This document shows, one piece after another, positions 8,005 to 16,719 of a stretch of DNA of 25,893 nucleotides. Source of the stretch: an uncultured Fusobacterium sp. (lineage in GTDB: Bacteria > Fusobacteriota > Fusobacteriia > Fusobacteriales > Fusobacteriaceae); assembly GCA_900542625.1 (NCBI GenBank), contig UQOH01000023.1, forward strand, positions 1-25,893. Direction: 5' to 3'. Numbering within the stretch: the stretch's first letter is position 1; each line of letters starts with the position of its first letter. The notes beneath the pieces are model-generated. The model saw nothing but the letters and a program-made list of their open reading frames with translations, was not told the origin of the DNA and did no database searches. A program made the translations under genes and the position numbers.

Positions 8005-8705
8005 TGAGAGAATATTTGAAAGAAGGAATAAAAAAAATAGGTGTTGAAATAAGTGAAGATAAAATAGATAAACTTATGGAATACTTAAGACTTTTAGTTG
8101 AATATAATTCACACACTAACCTTACAGCAATAAGAGATGAAGAGGGAATTATTGAAAAACATTTTCTTGATTCTATTCTTTTAATGAAACACATAAAATT
8201 AGAAGAGGGGAAAGCTCTTGACATAGGAACAGGAGCAGGATTTCCCGGAATGGTTCTTGCAATATGCAACCCAAGAATAAATTTTACTTTAATAGATTCC
8301 GTTGGAAAAAAAATAAATTTTTTAAAACAAGTCAGCGAAAAATTGAATCTAAGTAATGTAGAACCTGTAAACGCAAGAGCAGAAGAGTATATAAACGATG
8401 ATAACAGAGAGTCTTACGACTTAGGTTTCTGCAGAGGAGTTTCAAAGCTTAACACAATTCTTGAATATGTAATTCCATTTTTAAAAGTTGAGGGAAGATT
8501 TCTTCCTCAGAAAATGGAAGGGACAAATGAAGAGAATGAGAGCAGTTCTGCTTTGAAAATATTAAAGTCAGAAATAGTAAAAATACATGAAGAGGAACTT
8601 CCATTCTGTAAGGATAAAAGAATAATTGTAGAGATTATAAAAAATGGAAAAACAGATAAAAAATATCCGAGAAGAGTAGGTATTCCTTTAAAAAAACCAT
8701 TATAG
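8004..8705 (+). CDS. rsmG: 16S rRNA (guanine(527)-N7)-methyltransferase RsmG (GidB)
   Basis: RsmG uses S-adenosylmethionine to make m7G527 in the 530 loop of 16S rRNA; loss in other bacteria gives low-level streptomycin resistance. The 233-residue protein shows the SAM-binding motif LDIGTGAGFPG at 72-82, the preceding family motif NLTAIRDEEGIIEKHFLDS (39-57), and the FKVEGRFLPQKMEG-like segment in the C-terminal half of the Rossmann fold. The ATG shares a base with the mnmG stop, and a purine-rich GAGAGGG lies just upstream inside mnmG. The mnmG-rsmG pair is widely conserved, often near the replication origin beside parAB or dnaA; none of those genes is seen here. Confidence 0.96.
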   Translation: MREYLKEGIKKIGVEISEDKIDKLMEYLRLLVEYNSHTNLTAIRDEEGIIEKHFLDSILLMKHIKLEEGKALDIGTGAGFPGMVLAICNPRINFTLIDSVGKKINFLKQVSEKLNLSNVEPVNARAEEYINDDNRESYDLGFCRGVSKLNTILEYVIPFLKVEGRFLPQKMEGTNEENESSSALKILKSEIVKIHEEELPFCKDKRIIVEIIKNGKTDKKYPRRVGIPLKKPL

Positions 8706-8741
8706 AATACACAGAAATATAGAGAAACAAGAGGAGGGATT

Positions 8742-11700
8742 ATGAAAAATATTTTTATAAAAAATAAAAAAATATTGTTTGTCCTTCCTCTTTTTTTTAT
8801 TGTTTATTTGATATATCTTGCAATGTTTCAGCTGAATACATTAGTATCTCTTGGGATAAGAGCTTTTACTCATGGAACAATGAAAATGGAAAAAGTTATA
8901 ATAACTGAAGGAAGCAGCATAAAAGAGGGGAGAATAGAGGTTTTAAATTCTCAGCTTTATGATAAAAAACTTCTTATAGCTGATGTGCCAAAACTTATTA
9001 TAGACTATAAAAATTGGAAGATAGATAGAATAAACATTTATAATCCGAAAGCAGTTTTTGTAAGAAAAGACAGTGATATAAACTTTGTAACTGTTTTTAC
9101 AGGACCAAGCAAAAAAAGTGATGATAAAAAAGAAAAAAAGAAGAAGGGAAATTTAAGCAGTCCAATATTAAAAAGAATAAATGTATATGATGCAGATCTT
9201 AAATATGTTGATAACTCTTACAGCCGTGAGATAGTAAGAGATGTTGACAATGTAAATGGATATGTGCAGTTTGAAAAAGGATATAAAGTAAATTTGAAAT
9301 TTACAGGAAACAAGGGAGATGAAAAATATCTTTATACTTTCGACAATCAAAAAATGTCTTATGATATGAGAATTTTTCTTGAGAATATAAATGCAGAAGA
9401 AAATCTTGTTCAGTATGGATATGACAGCGAAGGACAGATTTCAGATGTAAGCGGTATATTTAATATGGATTTAAGAATCAATGAAGAAGGATTTTTTGGT
9501 TATGGAAAACTGGAAAAGGGAGCTTTGAGATATGCTGATTTGAATGCTCCTGTAACAGATGCCTCTCTTAATATTGATTTTTCAGGAAAGAAAATAGCAA
9601 TAGACGGAGATTATCTTGTTTTTGGTAAAAAAGGAAAGTTTCTTGTTGAGTATAATGCAGGAAAAGGGGTAGATGTAGATTTAAAACTAAAAGATGTGTT
9701 TTTCAATGAGCTTTCTGCATATAGTCTTTTGGAAAAAACAAACTTGCAGATAGATGATTTTATGTTTGACAGCGTAGATGTAAATCTTTCTGTAAAAAAT
9801 CATTTTAAAGCACAAGTAGATTTTAAGAGCAGCAAAGGGTTTAAAAAAGAGGTAGTTGCTTTTTCTAATATAAATGGGCAGCTTATCTACGAGAATGGCG
9901 GAATAAAGGTAAATAACATTCATACAGATGTGAAGCTTGATAAAGAAGGAAGAACTGTTGAGAGAGAAATCAACGGAAGACTTCACTACAAAAATGACAT
10001 TGGAAAAGTTGTTGTAAATGTTCGTTCACCACAAGATGAATTTCTTTCAAAAATAGATTTGAGTTTTCTTTTCAGTGTAAAAAAGGATATTCTTAATTTT
10101 AAACTTAACTCAGATATTATTGATTTAACAGGAAAGTATGATTTTAATAAAAAAGCCTTATCTTTAAATCAGAAGAAAAATTTTAATATGGTTTATAATC
10201 TGAAAAATAATCATATTGATTTAATGGACGGATATATTGATTTTAAACTTGATAAATATACAGTAAAAAATAATTTTAATACAAAAGACGGATATAAAAT
10301 TGATATAGAATCTAAAATATTTAACAAAGAAAATGAAATAAAAGGCAGTCTTGAAGGATATGCAGATATAAAAAGTACTGCTTATGATTTTAAGATAAAA
10401 GCACATGATTTCAACTTGAAAGATTACAGCGGAAGTATCTCAGGAGGCGCAGAGGGATACATAAAAAGAGAGAATGGTATTTTAGACGGAGAATTTTTTC
10501 TTGATAATCTTTCTGTAGAAGTTACAGAGCAGAAACTTAAAGTTTCAAATATTCTTGGAACAGTAAACATTAAAAAAGAAAAAGATTTTTCTGCTATTTT
10601 TCAGGGAGAAATAGGAAAAATAAAATATGCTGAAAATGAAATAAATGGTTTTAAAATCAGTACAAAATATTCAGACGGAACACTTGAAGTTATGAATGCG
10701 GCTAATAAATTTTTGACTTTAAGCGGTAAGTACAGTATAATTAATTCAAGATTAGATCTTTTCATAAAAGGAACAGAAATAAATAAAGATGTGGTTAATA
10801 TTTCCGATATTAATTATAATATTCAGGAAATCGACGGAAATATTTCAGGAAGTCTGGATGACTTAAATGGTAAATTTACTGTAAATAACGGAGTCATAGA
10901 TTTCGGAGAAAATAAAACTGTTCATTTCGGCGGAGATATAGATTATTTAAAAAATAAAGTCTTTGCAAGAAATTTCAAAATAAATGAAAATACATTAAGT
11001 TTTGATTACTACTTAGACAAAAAAATTGGAAATTATCATATAGATATTTTTGAAACTATGCTCAGCGAATTTATTCTGGGAGTAAAATTCAGAATAATAG
11101 GAATAAGCAATGGAACTATAAAAAATGATAAAATTTCAGGAAACTTTAAAGGTTCCGTAAATGAATTTTATTATAAAGGAACTAAAATTCCTAATGTTCT
11201 TTTTGAAGGAGAGTATAACAACGATAATATATTATTTAAAAATATTGATATACTTTCACCAAATGATGAGAAACTTGTAAGTACAGAGGGAATTATAGAT
11301 TTAAAAGAAAAATCTTTTGATTTTGCAATATTAAAACAGACAGTTCCTGTAAATGAGATTTTTAATAAGGAAAATCTGGCAGGAACAATAAATGTTCAGG
11401 GAAAAGCCAAAGGAACTTTTGATAATTATAATTTTGAGTTGAAAGCCTCAGAGGGAAATGTTTCTTACAAAGGTTCTGAAATAAAAAATATAGGAATAGA
11501 TGTTTCAGGAGATAAAGAAAAGATAGTTTTAAACAGTTTTACAGCAGGATATCTGAATAATAGTTTGAAATCTGATGGAATATACAATATGGCAGATGGA
11601 AAATATAAGTTTAATGTGAACTCTTCAGATATAGATTTAAGTTTTCTTTCAGTTTTGCTGGAAGAATATGGAATAGATGATATTTCAGGAAAGGGAAAAC

Positions 11701-13085
11701 TAAATCTGGTATTTTCAGATATAGTTCCAAACGGACAGATTGCTGTAAATAATTTTAATCTTTCAGCAAAAAAATATGGAATAAATTTAAAAAATTTAAA
11801 TGGTGATATTGCTCTTGATAAAGGTTACCTAAGAATAAATAAATTCAAAGGTAATATGAATGATGGAACAATAAATCTGAAAGGATATGTAGAACTTTCT
11901 AAATTAATAAATCAATTATTAGATGAAAATTTTGGAAAAATAGATTATAATTTATCATTAGAGGGGAAAAACATAAATTACTCTTATGAAGATTATTTTA
12001 ATGTGAATTTCAACACAAATTTATCTTTCAGAAGAAATGCTGTATTTGGCAGTCTGGTTATTAATGAAGGAAAAATAGAAAAGATTTTAAAAGAAGATTT
12101 TGGAATTGTAAGTATTGTTAAAAATTTCTTAAGAAACTTTTTCAGAAGAAATAAGACAGATGCAATAGCCCTTAGAAATGCGAGAGGGATAGCAGCAGAC
12201 AATGATGCTGTTTCAGGAGTAAGAATAAATGTAAACTTCAACATCGATAAAGGTATTGATGTAAAGGTTAATAAGGCAACAAATTTCTTTACTAATATCA
12301 ATGGAAAAATAATGGGACAGGGAAGATTATCAGGAAAATTAGGAAGATTAAACTTTTTGGGTGAAACAAGCATCAAAGATGGTGAGTTTGTTTTAAATGG
12401 AAATAGATTTACAATAGACAGAGCTTTGGTGTTGTTTAACAACAGAAATGAATATATACCTGATTTAAATCCGGAGATTGTATTTTCAACAAGTTCTATT
12501 ATAGATAATAAGAGCCTTGAAATAGCTCTTAACGGACCTGTGAGAAACCTTACATTTATGGTAAGAAGCGGAAATGAAGTATCAGTAAACAGTCTTGACA
12601 GTGTGTTAGAGGGGAATGGAACAGGAACAGATGGAAACAACAATGTATCTATACTTCTTACAAACCTTATAGGAGGACAGATATCTGATATTGTAATCAA
12701 TCCTATTGTAAATATACTTAGAGGAATAGGATTTTCAAATCTGAATGTAAGATCAAGCATACTTGCAGAGGAAAAAAGAAAAGATGTGGAGCAGGAATCT
12801 TCGATGGTTTTAGGAGCTTATGTTGAGGCAGAAAGCCCTATATATAAAGATAAACTGTTCTGGAAAGTTAAAGTCAACTTTGTAAACGAAGGGGACAACA
12901 ATGACAGCAGTAATAACAGTTACAATTATGGTGTAGCTGATTACGATATAAATGTTTACAACAGAATAAATAAAAATTTATCATGGGGGGTTGGTGCACA
13001 GAAACTTAGAGAGAATATGGATTTTAAAAACCGTGACATGAATTACTATATAGAATTAAAGTTTGAAAAGAAATTTGATTTTTAA
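8742..13085 (+). CDS. tamB: TamB-family (DUF490) envelope-spanning translocation/lipid transport protein
   Basis: TamB-like proteins are long beta-rich periplasmic proteins anchored in the inner membrane. They are linked to outer-membrane protein assembly and, in recent work on AsmA-like proteins, to phospholipid transport. The 1447-residue product has one N-terminal membrane anchor (about residues 10-30) and then over a thousand residues of repeating beta-strand sequence without cysteines or enzyme motifs. The C-terminal ~280 residues match the conserved DUF490/TamB domain, including the NGPVRNLTFMVRSG and LTNLIGGQISD segments, and the chain ends in Phe like an outer-membrane strand. GGAGGG precedes the ATG. 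bamA starts 15 bases after the stop, a known pairing in diderms lacking tamA. No separate TamA is present in the window, so BamA is the likely partner; that is inference. Confidence 0.9.
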   Translation: MKNIFIKNKKILFVLPLFFIVYLIYLAMFQLNTLVSLGIRAFTHGTMKMEKVIITEGSSIKEGRIEVLNSQLYDKKLLIADVPKLIIDYKNWKIDRINIYNPKAVFVRKDSDINFVTVFTGPSKKSDDKKEKKKKGNLSSPILKRINVYDADLKYVDNSYSREIVRDVDNVNGYVQFEKGYKVNLKFTGNKGDEKYLYTFDNQKMSYDMRIFLENINAEENLVQYGYDSEGQISDVSGIFNMDLRINEEGFFGYGKLEKGALRYADLNAPVTDASLNIDFSGKKIAIDGDYLVFGKKGKFLVEYNAGKGVDVDLKLKDVFFNELSAYSLLEKTNLQIDDFMFDSVDVNLSVKNHFKAQVDFKSSKGFKKEVVAFSNINGQLIYENGGIKVNNIHTDVKLDKEGRTVEREINGRLHYKNDIGKVVVNVRSPQDEFLSKIDLSFLFSVKKDILNFKLNSDIIDLTGKYDFNKKALSLNQKKNFNMVYNLKNNHIDLMDGYIDFKLDKYTVKNNFNTKDGYKIDIESKIFNKENEIKGSLEGYADIKSTAYDFKIKAHDFNLKDYSGSISGGAEGYIKRENGILDGEFFLDNLSVEVTEQKLKVSNILGTVNIKKEKDFSAIFQGEIGKIKYAENEINGFKISTKYSDGTLEVMNAANKFLTLSGKYSIINSRLDLFIKGTEINKDVVNISDINYNIQEIDGNISGSLDDLNGKFTVNNGVIDFGENKTVHFGGDIDYLKNKVFARNFKINENTLSFDYYLDKKIGNYHIDIFETMLSEFILGVKFRIIGISNGTIKNDKISGNFKGSVNEFYYKGTKIPNVLFEGEYNNDNILFKNIDILSPNDEKLVSTEGIIDLKEKSFDFAILKQTVPVNEIFNKENLAGTINVQGKAKGTFDNYNFELKASEGNVSYKGSEIKNIGIDVSGDKEKIVLNSFTAGYLNNSLKSDGIYNMADGKYKFNVNSSDIDLSFLSVLLEEYGIDDISGKGKLNLVFSDIVPNGQIAVNNFNLSAKKYGINLKNLNGDIALDKGYLRINKFKGNMNDGTINLKGYVELSKLINQLLDENFGKIDYNLSLEGKNINYSYEDYFNVNFNTNLSFRRNAVFGSLVINEGKIEKILKEDFGIVSIVKNFLRNFFRRNKTDAIALRNARGIAADNDAVSGVRINVNFNIDKGIDVKVNKATNFFTNINGKIMGQGRLSGKLGRLNFLGETSIKDGEFVLNGNRFTIDRALVLFNNRNEYIPDLNPEIVFSTSSIIDNKSLEIALNGPVRNLTFMVRSGNEVSVNSLDSVLEGNGTGTDGNNNVSILLTNLIGGQISDIVINPIVNILRGIGFSNLNVRSSILAEEKRKDVEQESSMVLGAYVEAESPIYKDKLFWKVKVNFVNEGDNNDSSNNSYNYGVADYDINVYNRINKNLSWGVGAQKLRENMDFKNRDMNYYIELKFEKKFDF

Positions 13086-13100
13086 GGATGGAGGGTTAGA

Positions 13101-15149
13101 ATGAGAAAACAATTAACGATTTTATTTAGTTTTCTTTCGCTGATGTTCGCTTATGGTGCTGAGGGGAATAATGAGTCAGACTACAAAATAGAAGACATTG
13201 TAGTGGCAAATATTCAAGAGATACCGGAAGCGTCAATACTTAGTGTAATGAAACAAAAAGTCGGAAACAAATATTCTGCTAATGACATGATAGCAGATTA
13301 CCAAAAAATCAAGGGACTTGATTATGTTGGAAATGTTTCAATATATCCACAGTATTACAACGAAGGTGTAAGGCTTGTTGTGGATATTAGAGAAAAGAGA
13401 GATACAAAATCACTTCTTACAAAGAGTGGAATTATTCCTATGTCTGAAAGAGATAAGATAGACAAGAGCGTTGTTGTAAGAGACGTACAGGTTTATGGAA
13501 ATGTAAGTCTTAAAACAAGAGAGATCTTAAAGAATGTTCCTGTAAAAGTAGGAGGATATTTTTCTAAAAAGAAAGTAGCAGAGGGATACAGAAATCTGCT
13601 TGAATCAGGATATTTCAGAGAAGTAGTTCCTGATGTACAGAAAAATGGAAATGGAGTTTCAGTTGTTTATTATGTAACTGAAAACCCAACTATTACCGGA
13701 GTAAATATCATAGGAAATACAGTATATTCAACAGAAGAATTATTAGCAGAATTAGAAACAAAACCTAATGAAACTTTAAACTTTAATTCACTTAGAAAAG
13801 ACAGAGAAACAATCATTCAAAAATATAGTAAAGACGGTTATGTTTTAGCCAGAGTAATTGATATTGGTATAAACCCTAGTGATTATACATTAGAAATATA
13901 TGTAACTGAGGGTGTTGTAAGAGATATCAAACTTCAAAAAATGGTTACAAAACAAAAAGGAAACAGAAGACAGGCAACAGACACTCTTTTAAAAACAAAA
14001 GATTATGTAATTGAAAGAGAGATAGAATTTGAAAGCGGAGATATATTCAACATCAATAATTACAACGATACAGCAGATAATTTAAGAAGACTTGGATATA
14101 TCAAAAACGTAAAATATGAAGCAAGAGATATACCTGGAGATTCTGATGGAAAAGAGATTGTTCTTTTAATAGATGAAGACAGAACAGCAAGACTTCAGGG
14201 AGCAATTTCTTATGGTTCTGAATTAGGACTTATGGGAATGCTTTCATTAGAAGAAACTAACTGGAAAGGTAAAGGACAGACAACAGCATTCACTTATGAA
14301 AAATCTGATGAAGATTACAGCAGTATGTCAATAAGCTTCTCTGATCCATGGATAAAAGATACAGACAGAATATCTTGGGGATGGAGTATTTACAAAAACG
14401 AATATGAAAACGACGATAGTGAAGCTTTCAATAAAATAGACACTATTGGTGGTAGAATAAACGTTGGTAAAGGTATTACTAAAAATGTAAGAGTAGGACT
14501 AGGAACAAAACTTGAGTATGTAGAAACTAAGCCTAAGTTCATGGCTTATGACTATTATAACGATGACTACTACTTATGGAGCTTATTCCCTTCAATAACT
14601 TATGACACAAGAAACAGCTATTTCAACCCTACAAGAGGAAAATATGCTAGATGGCAGGTTGAAGGTGGATATGCATCTGGAGAAAATTCAGATTACTTCA
14701 CAAATACAACATTAGAATTAAGAACATACCACAGAGGTTTCTTCAAGAAAAATACATTTGCTTACAAAGCTGTATTTGGTATCCAATCTGATGGAACAAA
14801 AGAATCTCAAAGATACTGGGTTGGAGGAAGCAGCACTTTAAGAGGATTTGACGGAGGAACATTCAGAGGTAAGAGAAAATTCACTGCAAGTATAGAAAAC
14901 AGAACAGAGTTTAACGATGTTTTAGGTGGAGTATTATTCTTTGACTTTGGTAGAGCATGGGATTATGATGGTATTGACAGAGGATACCACAGAGATGAAA
15001 AAATGCCTGATGACATAGCTATGGCAGCAGGAGTAGGTTTAAGAATCAACACACCAATGGGACCATTAAGATTTGACTTTGGATGGCCTATCGGGGACGA
15101 TGAAGAAAGCGGAATGCAGTTCTACTTCAACATGGGACAATCATTCTAA
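13101..15149 (+). CDS. bamA: Outer-membrane protein assembly factor BamA (Omp85)
   Basis: BamA is the outer-membrane beta-barrel that folds and inserts other beta-barrels. The 682-residue precursor begins with a signal peptide (residues 1 to about 20, ending near FAYGAEG). Four POTRA-like domains can be traced: about 28-98, 118-192, 194-270 and 272-355. E. coli BamA has five. The second and third carry clear POTRA patterns such as VQVYGNVSLKTREIL and VNIIGNTVYSTEELL. The 16-stranded barrel follows, with the diagnostic loop-6 motif RGF at 581-583 and a C-terminal aromatic signal ending NMGQSF. The RBS is GGAGG at 13089-13093. It lies between tamB and skp, so barrel assembly, its chaperone and TamB are co-expressed. 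BamB, C, D and E genes are not in the window. Confidence 0.95.
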   Translation: MRKQLTILFSFLSLMFAYGAEGNNESDYKIEDIVVANIQEIPEASILSVMKQKVGNKYSANDMIADYQKIKGLDYVGNVSIYPQYYNEGVRLVVDIREKRDTKSLLTKSGIIPMSERDKIDKSVVVRDVQVYGNVSLKTREILKNVPVKVGGYFSKKKVAEGYRNLLESGYFREVVPDVQKNGNGVSVVYYVTENPTITGVNIIGNTVYSTEELLAELETKPNETLNFNSLRKDRETIIQKYSKDGYVLARVIDIGINPSDYTLEIYVTEGVVRDIKLQKMVTKQKGNRRQATDTLLKTKDYVIEREIEFESGDIFNINNYNDTADNLRRLGYIKNVKYEARDIPGDSDGKEIVLLIDEDRTARLQGAISYGSELGLMGMLSLEETNWKGKGQTTAFTYEKSDEDYSSMSISFSDPWIKDTDRISWGWSIYKNEYENDDSEAFNKIDTIGGRINVGKGITKNVRVGLGTKLEYVETKPKFMAYDYYNDDYYLWSLFPSITYDTRNSYFNPTRGKYARWQVEGGYASGENSDYFTNTTLELRTYHRGFFKKNTFAYKAVFGIQSDGTKESQRYWVGGSSTLRGFDGGTFRGKRKFTASIENRTEFNDVLGGVLFFDFGRAWDYDGIDRGYHRDEKMPDDIAMAAGVGLRINTPMGPLRFDFGWPIGDDEESGMQFYFNMGQSF

Positions 15150-15171
15150 TAAGCACATAAATAAAAAAACC

Positions 15172-15176
15172 GGAGG
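15172..15176 (+). promoter_or_regulatory. Shine-Dalgarno that selects the skp start
   Basis: GGAGG lies 7 bases before the ATG at 15184. A longer in-frame reading from 15073 would begin inside bamA and place the signal peptide 37 residues in, so it is rejected. Confidence 0.8.
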
Positions 15177-15183
15177 AACAACA

Positions 15184-15660
15184 ATGAAAAAAATATCAGT
15201 TTTAGCACTTGCAGTTGTTATGTCAGCTACAGCTTTTGCAGACAAAGTAGGAGTAGTAAATACTCAGGAATTATTCTTTAAATATTCTAAAACAAAAGTT
15301 ATAGAACAAAACTTAAAGAAACAGGGAGCAGCTCTTGACAATACTTTAAATCAAAAACAAGTTGAGTTAAAGAAAATGCAGGTTGAACTTCAATCTAAAG
15401 GAGAAAAAGTTACAGCTGCAGAGAAAAAAGCTTTTGAAGATAAAGTAAAGGCTTTAGATAAATTTGTAAGAGATTCTCAAATGAAATTAGAAAAAGAAAA
15501 AAATATAAGAATCCAAGAAGTTGAAAAAACAATGAACGCATCTATTGCTAAAGTTGCTAAAGCAGGAAAATACGATTATGTATTAGAAACTGGAGCTGTT
15601 AAATACGGTGGAACAGATATAACAGACAAAGTTTTACAAGAAATGGAAAAAACAAAATAA
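15184..15660 (+). CDS. skp: Periplasmic chaperone Skp/OmpH family
   Basis: Skp is a trimeric periplasmic holdase that carries unfolded outer-membrane proteins to the BAM machinery. The 158-residue precursor has a signal peptide (1-19, cleavage after ATAFA). The mature protein starts DKVGVVNTQELF, the typical first strand of the OmpH core, followed by a long charged coiled-coil (about residues 40-125, rich in Lys, Gln and Glu) that would form the tentacle arms. The ending VLQEMEKTK follows the strand KYDYVLETGAVKYG and the segment TDITDKV, both seen in the family. It lies 34 bases after bamA and 27 before lpxD, the same order (bamA-skp-lpxD) as in Proteobacteria, which supports the assignment. 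Confidence 0.92.
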   Translation: MKKISVLALAVVMSATAFADKVGVVNTQELFFKYSKTKVIEQNLKKQGAALDNTLNQKQVELKKMQVELQSKGEKVTAAEKKAFEDKVKALDKFVRDSQMKLEKEKNIRIQEVEKTMNASIAKVAKAGKYDYVLETGAVKYGGTDITDKVLQEMEKTK

Positions 15661-15676
15661 TAACAAGTGAATAAAC

Positions 15677-15682
15677 AGGAGG
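15677..15682 (+). promoter_or_regulatory. Shine-Dalgarno that selects the lpxD start
   Basis: AGGAGG lies 5 bases before the ATG at 15688. A GTG at 15667 would place this site inside the coding sequence and has no Shine-Dalgarno of its own. Confidence 0.82.
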
Positions 15683-15687
15683 ACGCT

Positions 15688-16689
15688 ATGAGCTATAAAA
15701 TAAGCGAAATAGCTGATCTTCTTGAAAGCGAAATAAAAGGGGACAAAAATCTTGTAGTAAGAGCTCTGTCTCCTTTTTTTCAAGCTAAAGAAGATGAGCT
15801 TACATTTGCAGCTGATGAAAAATTTCTGCACAAATTAAACGAAACAAAAGCTAAGGTAATCATTGTACCTGATATTCCTTTACCTGAAATTGGAAAAACA
15901 TATATTGTTACAAAAATGGAACCAAGAAAACTTATGCCTAAACTTCTTGCACATTTTAAAAAGACTCTTAAGAAAATGGAAAAACCTATTGAAGATTCTG
16001 CTGTAATTGCAGCTACTGCTGAGATAGGACCTCATGTTTATATAGGGCACGATGTAAAAATAGGGGAAAATGTAAAAATATATCCAAATGTTACTATTTG
16101 TGAAGGAGTAACAATAGGTGATGACAGTATAATATATCCAAATGTTACTATCAGAGAGTTTTGTGAAATCGGAAAAAGAGTTGTTCTTCAGCCGGGAGCA
16201 GTTATTGGTGCAGATGGTTTCGGATTTGTAAAAGTTAATGGAAACAATCAGAAGATAGAACAGATTGGAAGAGTTGTTATTGAAGATGATGTGGAAGTTG
16301 GAGCAAATACGACTATTGACAGAGGAGCAATAGGAGATACTGTTGTTAAGAAATTTGCTAAATTTGATAACCTAATTCAAATAGGACATAATGTAATAAT
16401 TGGAGAAAATTTCCTTATGGCATCTCAGTCTGGTGTTGCAGGAAGTACAGAGATTGGAAACAATGTAACAATAGGCGGACAAGTTGGAATAGGCGGACAT
16501 ATCAAAATAGGAAACAACATAATGGTAGCTGCTAAATCAGGAATTTCCGGAAATGTAAAAGATAATCAGGTTCTTGGAGGGCATCCTATAGTTCCTCTTC
16601 AAGAAAACTTAAAGATTCAGGCAGCAACAAAAAAACTTCCTGAATTACTGAAGAGAGTTAAAAAACTTGAGCAGGAATTAGAAAAATAA
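15688..16689 (+). CDS. lpxD: UDP-3-O-acylglucosamine N-acyltransferase LpxD
   Basis: LpxD adds the second, N-linked acyl chain in lipid A synthesis, from acyl-ACP to UDP-3-O-acylglucosamine, in the cytoplasm. The 333-residue protein has an N-terminal uridine-binding domain (about 1-100, with LTFAADEKF) and then a left-handed beta-helix of hexapeptide repeats (about 105-300). The family motif GADGFGFV and the catalytic His in QIGHN (His234) are present, as is the C-terminal helix with LPELLKRVKKLEQELEK. Its presence shows the organism makes lipopolysaccharide. It follows skp by 27 bases. In Proteobacteria fabZ and lpxA usually come next; here a lipoprotein gene follows instead. Confidence 0.95.
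   Translation: MSYKISEIADLLESEIKGDKNLVVRALSPFFQAKEDELTFAADEKFLHKLNETKAKVIIVPDIPLPEIGKTYIVTKMEPRKLMPKLLAHFKKTLKKMEKPIEDSAVIAATAEIGPHVYIGHDVKIGENVKIYPNVTICEGVTIGDDSIIYPNVTIREFCEIGKRVVLQPGAVIGADGFGFVKVNGNNQKIEQIGRVVIEDDVEVGANTTIDRGAIGDTVVKKFAKFDNLIQIGHNVIIGENFLMASQSGVAGSTEIGNNVTIGGQVGIGGHIKIGNNIMVAAKSGISGNVKDNQVLGGHPIVPLQENLKIQAATKKLPELLKRVKKLEQELEK
16077..16151 (+). repeat. Two identical 21-base copies 54 bases apart inside lpxD
   Basis: Positions 16077-16097 and 16131-16151 are identical and both encode IYPNVTI. The 54-base spacing equals 18 residues, one full turn of the LpxD beta-helix, so this is a coil duplication inside the gene. Confidence 0.8.
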
Positions 16690-16719
16690 AAAATTATATA
16701 GGCATAATGGGGGAAGTTT

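Noticed and set aside
11993..12760. Long minus-strand ORF of 255 residues inside tamB
   Set aside because: It is antisense to the conserved C-terminal TamB domain, has no Shine-Dalgarno evidence and no known motifs.
15073..15183. Longer Skp start inside bamA
   Set aside because: It would put the signal peptide in the middle of the protein and reads the bamA 3' end in another frame; the GGAGG before 15184 fits the shorter start.
15667..15687. GTG start for lpxD seven codons upstream
   Set aside because: The AGGAGG at 15677-15682 lies inside this extension and serves the ATG at 15688.
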